Assembly (NCBI RefSeq): GCF_009017415.1
Contig: NC_092404.1
Location: forward strand, 496,001 to 560,000
Source of the DNA: Aspergillus flavus
Taxonomy: Eukaryota; Ascomycota; Eurotiomycetes; Eurotiales; Aspergillaceae
Length of the DNA: 64,000 bases
Reading direction: 5' to 3'
The position numbers and the translations under genes are program-made. This document shows, piece after piece, positions 10,865-19,762 of the stretch. The first letter of the stretch is position 1, and every line of letters starts with the position of its first letter. Under the pieces are notes generated by a model. That model made no database searches and had not been told where the DNA came from. It saw nothing but the letters and a program-made list of their open reading frames with translations.

Positions 10865-12364
10865 GAATGGCTGCAACAAACAGGGAAGCTCTCAACCCCC
10901 AGCTACCCCCTGTCTGAACAGCCGAATGGAGGGATTAGATTATTGATATGCAATTACACTTTATTCGAGCGTGTCTCGCTTGGGATGTCCCGCGAGGACT
11001 ACAAATTAGTTGAAGCAGGGCTTGCCCTTCATCCAGCCACCCTTTCAGCGCTTGAGGTAAATGGCGGGATGTTCTCGCGTTACTCCTGGTATGCTGGACA
11101 GCAAGGACATAGAAGATGTACGCCCAGCACTCCTCTCCTGTACATCATATAATACAAATGACTAATATAACAAAAGCCATTATCCTCAAAGCCCCTCAGA
11201 AGTATGAGATCGCTAATTACATGCTTTCTCTCACGCATGATCCTGCATCACAATGGACCACAGCGCTCCTCGCGGGCGAAGACATTATCGATTTATTTCC
11301 ATCAATGGAAGACCATCGCTCCGAATTATCATTCAGATCCCAAGCTCCCGGCAGAACCATCCGGGCCGGTCTTGCTCAGTCTCCTGAAATGTGGAACAAT
11401 CCCCTCACCCTACCATGTATCCTTGTCACCGATCACTTGAAGCGATTACAACAATATTGCACAGGGTCTCTAACCCAACAGGTCATGGTGATCGAAGAGC
11501 ATCTTGGCGTCACCACGGTGGGCCGGAGGAACCAGGTGCCACGTTTCCGGGGGTCAACGAATAGAAGGCTTCACTCCAAGGATGCAGATGTTTTAAACCT
11601 GGGAATACCAGTCAATAGATCTCAGACGCACTTTCTTACGGTCTCCATTAACTCGAAGCTAACCAGTATTCTATTCACCAAACTCTCTCCAAAATGGAAC
11701 CACGAGGCGTCTCGGTTTCTATTAAACATCGTGAATGAATCTTCTGGAGAATGGCGCGGCCAAAATTTGCACGATAACCAAATACGAGAACTAATTGAGC
11801 ACAATGTATGCCTAGCCAAATCCATCGAGGACCATGTGCTGTGTCTTCAGGCTCGGATGGAGCTTCAGCTCGATGTGGTATGATGAAGTGCCTTTCTTCA
11901 TATTCAACGTAACATTTGGTATTGACTCTTGACTAGTTGTATAGCTTCGTGGCCCAGTCGGATAATCGACTCAACGCACGTCTCGCTGCATCCACTGGGA
12001 GGGATAGTACCTCTATGAAGATCTTAGCATTTATCACGACTATATTTCTCCCGGGGACTTTTATCGCGGTATTTATTCAGCTCCTGTGGTATAGCAAAGA
12101 TTCGACTAATAATATGCGTTGCAACATATATAGACTTTGTTCTCTATGGACATGTTTGACTGGAAAAGCGCGCCTTCTGATGACAGCTCAGCAGTGTCAT
12201 CTCAATTCTGGATCTATTGGGCAACAGCAGTTCCGCTCACAGCAGTCACTCTCGGAGGCTGGGCGCTCTGGTGGAATTTTGAGAAGCACAGGTACGATGT
12301 ACATATAACGGAGGCGGTGCACAGAGCAGACAGGCCCTACAAGTCGTGGTGGCGGAAAAGGTGA
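10865..12364 (+). CDS. CorA-like Mg2+ transporter-related membrane protein
   Basis: Fungal CorA-like protein with a soluble N-terminal part and two C-terminal membrane helices. Supported exons are about 10865-11117, 11177-11877, 11937-12068 and 12134-12364. Visible landmarks: NGGIRLLIC and SREDYKLVEAGLALHPATL, LKAPQKYEIANYMLSLTHDP, then the signature of this group, SMKILAFITTIFLPGTF, and the helix-loop LFSMDMFDW followed by QFWIYWATAVPLTAVTLGG. The first two exons join at GTACGC (11118) to CAAAAG (11176), with a TGACTAAT branch-like site. The GMN loop of true CorA channels is not seen, as is usual in these fungal paralogues, so Mg2+ transport is not assured. The N-terminus is unresolved; no ATG is present in the first called exon. 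Confidence 0.75.
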
Positions 12365-13997
12365 ATAACATCAGCAGATAACATAACTAGTAACGTGAGT
12401 TTTGTATATAATCATTTTGAACAATTAGGCAACCAGGAACAAGACATGGAAACAGGGAAGCTTGACTAGGCATATTCGTATTACTACTATGGGACACCTT
12501 AAGCTCATAACAAACCCTCCAGTGATGCCAAATGTTATTCGAGTGTCCGGACTGTGAAGCTCTATAAATGGAAGGTACTTTCTTTGTGAACTTAATTCAA
12601 TGGCAAGTCGCTTTTACTATAGGTGATGGTCCTCCAGTCGGGCCTAATTCCCCATTATGATCACCCGTACAGCTTAGAGATTATACACCGGTTCTTGTGC
12701 ACTGTGCCGTCACATCTCTAATACGCCTTTTCCGTGGTTGGTTCTTTTTTCTTTCTTTTCTTTTCTTTCCTTTTCTTTCTTTTTTACCTCTTCCACACCT
12801 TTATCAGTGATCTTGTTTGTCAAGTAGGTATAAGTTAATCACATCTCATGCTATGGCTACTTAGTGGGAGAGGGGAAGTTCTACACTAGTCGATTGGCGC
12901 AAAGAAATGCCAGGGTTGTATAGTCGATCCAATACCCAGATCAAAGTCAATGGTGTGTGACGAAATATCTCAGCGATTTGACATCGAATACCAAGGTTAG
13001 CAAAACCTGAAATGGAAATAGGGCAGCGTTATTAGTGGTTGGAAGGCGATAAGGGGGCCTTCGGGCTTCCTGAATCATGCCTTCAGGGGATGGCATTTCG
13101 CTGCGTTCAGAAGCGCCATGTTGACCGCTGCAGAACTGATCAAAGCAGCTGACATGGCCTCGGCACCTTGAACAGTCCATGAGACTAATGCAAGGGCAAT
13201 ACAATCCGAGCAGGACTGTATATATTAGTGAAACTTGTACTGATCATTCTCGTCTGACGGGATTCTTCGGTGTAGGTGACTCCTCGAAGAGCGAAGGACT
13301 TCGTCATTACTTGGGGACCGTCAAATGCAATTCAAGCAGAAGGACCAGGATTCAAGTCCTTCATTTCCGACGGCGTCCGACCAGGGTATGGCTAGTGCTA
13401 CGCAATAGTTCGGGGGGATGAAATCGTGGCCCGTATCTGTGACCCTGCACTGTTAGTCCTAGAATTGAGTTTGGAACTCAATCTCAGGTTGGCTGGGGAT
13501 TCCTGCATGTCTTAGAATTACATCAGTGGTGCAGCCCAACACATGTGGACTTTTTGAGGAATTACCCAAGTTGATCTCTGAATGCCTCGGGATGCCGGTA
13601 GTGACATGTGCTTTATACGACACGGACTCAGTTGATTCGTGGTGAACCCTGGCCGCGATTCCGCGCTAATCATGTATTTTGCGGGGTACAATTAATTGGA
13701 ATACCATCAATTACCCCATTGGGAAAACCCCAGGATCTAGCCAGCAAGCCTGGTTGAGAGATTAAGATTAAACAGGGAGATGGGCTTTCTAGGCTAAAGA
13801 CTAGCAGAAACCCGGGGCTTTGAAGTGTTCGAGCATATAATGTGGGAATTCTCCACGGCGGCATTGTGTCTTCCACAGTTAATCAGGATCCAAAGCTTGT
13901 GCTGAACCATACCTTGGCGTATCTTCTCCTAGTCTCCTCTTTCACATTGGTCTCACTCTCCTTACTTTGACCTAAGCCGATCCTCCCATTGGTCAAC
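12365..13997. other. Long intergenic region
   Basis: No supported gene. Short frames on both strands at 12947-13204, 13179-13421 and 13670-13876 have no domains and were not called. A pyrimidine tract lies near 12742-12785. The last 200 bases are the promoter of the HsbA gene. Confidence 0.5.
12742..12785. repeat. Pyrimidine (T/C) tract
   Basis: About 44 bases composed almost only of T with interspersed C in TTTTC-like units. Such tracts occur in fungal promoters and 5' leaders, but no gene start follows closely, so its role is unclear. Confidence 0.8.
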
Positions 13998-14558
13998 ATG
14001 CACTTCCACCGTCTCCTGGTCTTGGCCGCCGGGCTCCTGACAACGGCAACATCAGCACCCACCGAACTCTTCAAACGCGATGCCGCAGGCGTAGTAGATG
14101 CTGTGGCAGACATCGCTGACAAAATGACGACCCTAAATACCACAGTCACGGGTTACCAAGGCGGAGTGCTCGGAACCGGAACAGCCCTGAAGATTGAGTT
14201 CCAGTCCATCCAACTCAGCCACGCCCTGAAAGATGCCATCTCGACCACTGAAGATTCCCAAAACTTCACCGGCGATGAGTCTAATAAGGTTGCCGCTGCT
14301 TTTATTGATCTGCAACCCAAGATCTCTTCAACTCTCAATAACATTGTCTCCAAGAAACCTCAGTTCGACACAGGGCTCCTCGGCATCGGGTCCGTCTCAT
14401 TCTTGGTGAAGTGGAACTTGCAACAGGAGAAGGACTTGTCGGCGGACTTGGGGCAGGCTGTTGTTGCTAAACTGGCGGAGCCGTATGCCTCGGTTGCGCC
14501 ATTGCTGAACGACCAGATTGCCGCTGCTTTTGAGAAGGCACTTGCTGCTTATAATTAG
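13998..14558 (+). CDS. HsbA-domain secreted/cell-wall protein
   Basis: Single-exon 186-residue secreted protein of the hydrophobic surface binding protein A / galactomannoprotein family, known in Aspergillus as wall antigens and as proteins that coat hydrophobic surfaces. The ATG at 13998 gives MHFHRLLVLAAGLLTTATSA, a clear signal peptide, followed by a KR pair that may be a Kex2 site (residues about 29-30). The rest is helical, Ala/Leu/Asp-rich and cysteine-free: DAVADIADKMTTLN, SNKVAAAFIDLQPKISSTLN and LNDQIAAAFEKALAAYN match the usual HsbA pattern. There are candidate N-glycosylation sites (NTT, NFT). A GPI signal is absent, so it is probably released or loosely wall-bound. Confidence 0.85.
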   Translation: MHFHRLLVLAAGLLTTATSAPTELFKRDAAGVVDAVADIADKMTTLNTTVTGYQGGVLGTGTALKIEFQSIQLSHALKDAISTTEDSQNFTGDESNKVAAAFIDLQPKISSTLNNIVSKKPQFDTGLLGIGSVSFLVKWNLQQEKDLSADLGQAVVAKLAEPYASVAPLLNDQIAAAFEKALAAYN

Positions 14559-16256
14559 GTGTTAGGGGAGCTTTGCAGAGGTGGCCTCCTTCTGGCATAT
14601 TCTGATAGCACCTGTAATTTTGGAGATTAGTTGATCGTGGAACTAGGGTCGGTGCAAGCACTCATTGATACAACATGACAATAAAGATTCCAGTTTGGGT
14701 TCTAGCAAAGTTCACTTGGTAAACCATTCCTGTCTGGTCGACTCAATAACGTATTTTGTTAGGGCAAATTAATCAAGGACGAAATTTAAGGAAGATGGTC
14801 TTCACCGTTCAATAGTTCGGATCATGGAGTAAGTCAATGGCTCTCGTGGCAAAGGCGCCCGGCACCTTACCCCCGAATACCAACTGGACCTTTCCTTGAA
14901 AACAATGGACCACACTGATGCCTACCAATACTCCCCTACTACCTTACTGCCTTACACACTGACACTATGAGCCTTCTCGTTTCGTTATATCCAACAGCCT
15001 GCTGTGGAATTATTGGCCAGTGGTAGAAGGTTCGGAGAGTTCAGGCATCAAAAATGGTTTCATGTTGCGACGAGGGCACCGCCTATCCCACTGCCACTGT
15101 ATAGAGATCAGTTACTGTCGCATATACACAGCATTGAGCAACTTCCGGCTTCCTACGTCACTCATACCTGGAGAGAATATTCCTTGTAGGATGATTGGCA
15201 TCTTCTCCTCACAGCCTCATGCCAAGCCCTTGGTTGGCAACTGCTTCCGAGCATCATTACCATTCTAGGAAGAGAGAAGCTGACACGCTTCTCTTCGCAT
15301 AACCGACTGGTACAATTGTCTCTGCAGACTGAGATAATAGTCGAGCGAGTGATGTTGTAGAGCCTTCCTCGACGGTTTTCTATCATAGCTATGCAGGTGC
15401 ATGGAAGATTCTAAAGGCAATAATTGGTCGTTGACTTCTCCCGACCGGACCAACCATAGCTCAAAGCAAGTTGATGTGCAACCAGCTTGCCGGATGCGAA
15501 ATGGCGGAGTGGAGTCTTTGAATCTTGTCAGTAACGTGCGAGCTCTCGTCCCTGGCTTTGATCGGGCGCCTGATTGCCAAGCGCTGTCCATACAAAGTGA
15601 TCACCATGGCTCAGAGCCGCGACACGCGTATGGAGTTTATTCCTTCCGAACTAACTGGAGATATTCCATTGGAGACAGAAACGCGGACATGAGCCAGGAG
15701 CCGTGCCTGTGTCTGAACTGGAGATTGTGCTGGTTATTGCTGAATACTCACGACTGTGTGTGCATACTGAGAAGCAACTCAATCGGTCTGTCCTCTTGTT
15801 ACGTACTATCTCATCCCGACTATCATGGTACTTGCCAAGACAGCACAGCGTGCGGACTATACTGCGTATGCCTATCGGATTCATTAGGTTGCTCACACAG
15901 CGCTGCATATCACCTTTCATCGGATATGATCGTCATACTACGAGCTGGGCACTCTACAACAGGTTGGGGCTATACTGTCTATCAGGCGCACCATCTGGTC
16001 GAACACGATAGTCGATGACCTTATACGACAGTTGATAGTCATGCTCTCTGTAAATCTGCGCAAGCCATGCTAGACTTACGCATCGGTTAAGAGACATCTG
16101 CGTCTCCAGAAATCTATATAAGGGAGACTTTCTCCCCTGAGCACGACATTCATCTCATCTATAGCAACATCAACAAAGCACAGTTCCAATCAGCCAATCA
16201 CACAATTAGTCAATTTTCTTTACACAAACTTACAAACCACCAATTCTTCCTTCAAG
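14559..16256. other. Intergenic region with overlapping unassigned frames
   Basis: Open frames overlap on both strands between 15401 and 16018 (a 205-codon and a 102-codon frame on plus, an 89-codon frame on minus). None has a domain, a signal peptide or convincing codon texture, and their overlap means at most one could be real. The final 150 bases are the promoter and 5' leader of the small cysteine-rich protein gene. Confidence 0.45.
16115..16122 (+). promoter_or_regulatory. TATA box of the cysteine-rich protein gene
   Basis: TATATAAG lies about 135-142 bases before the ATG at 16257. The region between is a C/A-rich leader typical of strongly expressed fungal secreted-protein genes. Confidence 0.6.
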
Positions 16257-16547
16257 ATGAAGTTCATCTACGCCGTCCTCCTTGCCGCCGTGACCGCCAC
16301 GGCCAGCGCACTCCCGGAACGCCTGGAGGCGCGTATTTGCGGTAGCCCCATGTGCAGTAACTATGTTGCGTTGGGTGAAGCCGATTGCCCGCTCGATTGC
16401 ATGTGGGGAGACTGTACCAAGTACCAATGCATTAACGAGGGCTACGATGTAAGTGTCTAGTGTGGTATAGAGGACATGGGTTAATCATTACTGACGAGGG
16501 TATAGGTCATCTGTGGAAAGAACGGAGACAGCTGTGCTAAGGTCTGA
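16257..16547 (+). CDS. Small secreted cysteine-rich protein (8 Cys)
   Basis: Two exons, 16257-16448 and 16506-16547, separated by a GTAAGT...TATAG intron, encode 77 residues. The first 19-20 residues (MKFIYAVLLAAVTATASA) are a signal peptide, followed by LPERLEAR, a short propeptide-like stretch ending in Arg. The mature part has eight cysteines in the order CGSPMC, ADC, LDC, GDC, YQC, VIC, DSC, enough for four disulfides. It fits the general class of fungal small secreted proteins (effector-like or antifungal-like), but I do not recognise a named family. It has a TATA box and a long leader, which suggests high or induced expression. The second exon is in phase 0 and ends KNGDSCAKV. Confidence 0.82.
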
Positions 16548-18175
16548 CTCGATGGAGAGCAAGAATGACATGTGAAGACGTGGATTGGGTAGATCGAGAT
16601 GGGGTTGTCATGACTGGGTTGATTTGATGGATGGAACGATGTTACTTACTACAGTCGCTCCTTAGAAAAATCCTGAATCTTTCGGAGATATATTATAACC
16701 TGGTCTGTACTCAAAGGGCTTAGCTGAGGTTAGCTCAAGTAGATTCCCCGAAGCTGTCCGTTCATTGTACAATCAACCTTGGGCCAACCACCCTGTGAAT
16801 CTAAGAGTCCGTATATTGCCTCATAACCCCGAGAAGTAAAAAATGTTGTGCAGAGTTTCTCCCCGTGGAATGCGTCAATTGGAAGATAAGGGAAGAATAG
16901 CTTGATTGTTTCATACACTGAGTGCATTTTACTGTATAGTAAAGTAGTCCTCTCACTAGTCGGAATGTACATATCAGTCTTCCTATGATTAACCCAAGCG
17001 ATGTTTAGTTTATTGCATCTGTAGCTTTGCATAGCATTGTACAACTTAGTAGAACATTCTTGCTCTCTTCTCTTTGTTCTTATATATGCTTATAGTCTAT
17101 CACAGCTTTAATGCGTCATTGAATTGGTTTTGTTACGTTTAGGGTTCCCGGTTATAAACAATTGGTATAACCTTACGAACGTCGACAAACAAAGGTAATT
17201 CATGATATCCAAGGTTGTGGAACGTTCTAATAGCATTATATACACTAAATAACTATAGCGTTGTCCCCCAATTTCATTCTGTATCAAGTAGTTACCTTCT
17301 GCAGCGTCCTTGCCGCCAGCGATTCTGGAATAGGTTCCCCGAATATCTTTACTTTCATCCAGCAGAAGCTTTACCTGATCGGAAGTTAAGTGATAGTAAA
17401 GCAGAAGTGTAACAAATCAGCTACGCAGGATTTAAGTTAGAGTTAACTAGAGTCTAGATCATTCGAAATGTGAACCTAATTATTGATTCCATTAAGCAAT
17501 GGAATGGTTCGGCCGGGAATCTCAGCAAACGCCCACGCAATAGTTTAAAAGTTTGAAGATACAGCTAACTAAATCGCTGAATGGAGCGTTTGAACTACCG
17601 AATACGGTAGTCAATTGATTATTTTTACTAAAAGAACCTTGCTATGCTTCCAAGGAACAGCCAAAAGCAGAATGAAAGAAGATCTTCAACTTTATCTCAC
17701 CATTTTAACCATTTTCGTATGATGGGTCCACAGAACGAGTCCTAGTTCTCGTATTCCACGTAACTAATCTCATAATTCCGCGGAACCCCTGTAATGGGAG
17801 ATTTAGATCGACTGATTTTATTGGTGGCGCATCCTTGCCAAGCACATTCTGTACGAGCTGATCATTGATGAAAGTCTTAGGTTGTTCTTTTTTCTTACTA
17901 TTTAAAGAGAAGCTCCTTGGGGCTTGATCCGTTCGTCCTTCTTTATTTCTTTTCTGTCTCTGTTGCATTCACATTCACAGCATATATTAGCTTTGTCGGA
18001 GAGGGCCTCTATGCTGCCTGAAGAGATATCAACATACCATCGGGAGAGCTAGAAAGAAATCCAATAGTTTCTCTTCGTATAACTCACTTACATTTCATCC
18101 TTGTCTCCGAGGGTAGCGCTCACTGGTCTCTATCCAGACCATCATCACCTCCAGCCTTGATCTTCAAGTCCGACG
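16548..18175. other. AT-rich intergenic region
   Basis: No gene could be supported. Frames of 104 codons (16730-17044, minus) and 87 codons (17705-17968, minus) lack any family signal. A perfect inverted repeat of 7-base arms is present at 17594-17611. The last 200 bases form the leader of the TPR gene. Confidence 0.5.
17594..17611. repeat. Short perfect inverted repeat, 7-base arms, 4-base loop
   Basis: ACTACCG, AATA, CGGTAGT. The core is CCG-N4-CGG, an everted pair of the CGG triplets recognised by Zn2Cys6 regulators. It is isolated in a spacer about 570 bases before the TPR gene, and no matching second copy was found nearby. Confidence 0.5.
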
Positions 18176-19228
18176 ATGGGCTGTTGTTGCAGCAGATCAA
18201 AATCGAGTAGCTCACCAAGCCCTACATCTCCGCCAAAAGAAATGGAAGACGTCAGGCCAACGTTACAAAGCCTAATAGCGGAAAGTGACGCTCTACTAGA
18301 GGAGAACAGATGGGTCGAGGCGCGCGGAAAGCTGGACCAGGCCGTACAGCTCTCAGAGCAGCAGCAAGGACCCGACCACGAGGATACGCTAGAAACAAAA
18401 GCAATATTGGCCTACAATCTCCGCAAGCACGGCGAGTACCAGGAAGCCGAGCAGATAGACCGTGAAGTGCATGCTACCCGCCTGAGAGTCTCTGGACCGG
18501 ATCACACCGAGACTGCTAAGGCATTGAATAATATTGCGCTGGATTTGAAAGGTCTTGCTAGGTTCGATGAGGCGTTTCATCTCGAGGAGCAAGCTTTGGA
18601 CATATTTATGAAAGTGGAGGGGGAGGATTCCCGAGCGACTCAGACGAGTATGAATAATTTGGCGAATAGCTATCACCAGCAGGGTCGGTTTGGTGATGCT
18701 GCCAGGTTGCATGAGAAGACGCTCGAGCTCCGGGTAAAGACACTTGGTCGAGACCATTTTGAAACAATCATGGCTATGGATCTGCTTGGTGTTGACTGTC
18801 GCGAGTTAGGTCAGGTGGAGAAAGCTGCGAGGTACCAGGAGGAAGCGCTTGAGCTTGCGACAAACAGTCTGGGCGAAGCGAGTGAAACTACCCTTCGGTG
18901 TTCGATAAACCTAGCGTCAACGTACCAGGCATTTGGGACGGCCGATGGACAACAGAAAGCATTAACCTTACTGGAGCGGGCTCTGGATCTATCGCGCCGG
19001 AACCTGGGTGAAGAAAGTCCGGAGACGGTGGGCACCATGAACAATCTCGCGGTGGCGTATGTTAAGGCGGACAGACTAGACGATGCTTACCCCTTATTGA
19101 AAGCAGCTTATGATATAAATCGAAAGACGCTGGGTCCAGATCATCCGAAGACCCGAGCGTCGGAGGGCAACTATAACTATGTTATGGAGAAGCTTGGTTT
19201 AACTCAGGCTAACATATTCGGCGCCTGA
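18176..19228 (+). CDS. TPR (kinesin light chain-like) protein with predicted lipid anchor
   Basis: Intronless 350-residue protein made almost entirely of 42-residue tetratricopeptide repeats of the kinesin-light-chain/TPR_12 type. Repeat landmarks include ALNNIALDLKGLARFDEA, SMNNLANSYHQQGRFGDA, TMNNLAVAYVKADRLDDA and the linking LGPDHPKT/LGRDHFET motifs; about six units span residues 30-340. The N-terminus is MGCCCSRSKSSSS: Gly2 with Ser6 fits N-myristoylation, and Cys3-5 are ideal for palmitoylation, so membrane tethering is predicted. In fungi this TPR type usually forms the C-terminal sensor half of NB-ARC/NACHT proteins. Here it stands alone and no nucleotide-binding domain lies nearby. 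It would act as a protein-protein interaction scaffold; partners are unknown. Confidence 0.85.
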   Translation: MGCCCSRSKSSSSPSPTSPPKEMEDVRPTLQSLIAESDALLEENRWVEARGKLDQAVQLSEQQQGPDHEDTLETKAILAYNLRKHGEYQEAEQIDREVHATRLRVSGPDHTETAKALNNIALDLKGLARFDEAFHLEEQALDIFMKVEGEDSRATQTSMNNLANSYHQQGRFGDAARLHEKTLELRVKTLGRDHFETIMAMDLLGVDCRELGQVEKAARYQEEALELATNSLGEASETTLRCSINLASTYQAFGTADGQQKALTLLERALDLSRRNLGEESPETVGTMNNLAVAYVKADRLDDAYPLLKAAYDINRKTLGPDHPKTRASEGNYNYVMEKLGLTQANIFGA

Positions 19229-19762
19229 GTTTTGTATTATCTTCTCTTATTACGGTCGGGATAGATCTCTAAATATGTCTTTACCCCTTAGAGTGCGAGG
19301 ACCAGGACTCTTCTAGTGTCAATTTAATATTCCGGAATCATGGACTTCGTAACTATCTTAGGAAATTGTTTACTCATCTACTTCCGTGCGGTTATAACAA
19401 ATTAGAGAAGTATGTAATCTATATATCGCGTCGGCTACGAAGAAATACATATTAGGCATATGTTATGAACCAGTGATTGGTCCTTCTATTTGAGGCACTA
19501 GCGTAGTCGATCGATCAATCAATCAATCAAAATTGTATTACCCTGTTAAAGCCTAACTATTGAATGTGTAGCTACTATGCAGGTGCCTCGCCGTGAGGCA
19601 GAATTGGCCCAGAACGCCTGAATCCCACACATAAGAAAGGTAATGAACGAAAATCTGTGAATCACAACTAAAAGCTTGTTCCACAGCGCAAAATCTTTCA
19701 CCTTTGTCAGTCATCTTCTGCCTCCTCTTTATTCTGTTTGTTAGTGGCAACAGCGTAGTCTA
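19229..19762. other. Intergenic between convergent genes
   Basis: Shared 3' region of the TPR gene and the PL26 gene. It contains a short run of ATCA tetranucleotides near 19512-19530 and nothing else recognisable. Confidence 0.6.

Noticed and set aside
13330..13365. T-arm-like sequence GGATTCAAGTCC
   Set aside because: The stem-loop size is wrong and no D- or anticodon arm can be placed upstream.
15401..16018. Overlapping frames up to 205 codons on plus and 89 on minus
   Set aside because: Mutually overlapping, Cys/Ser-rich low-quality sequence, no domain, no intron logic; at most one could be real and none is supported.
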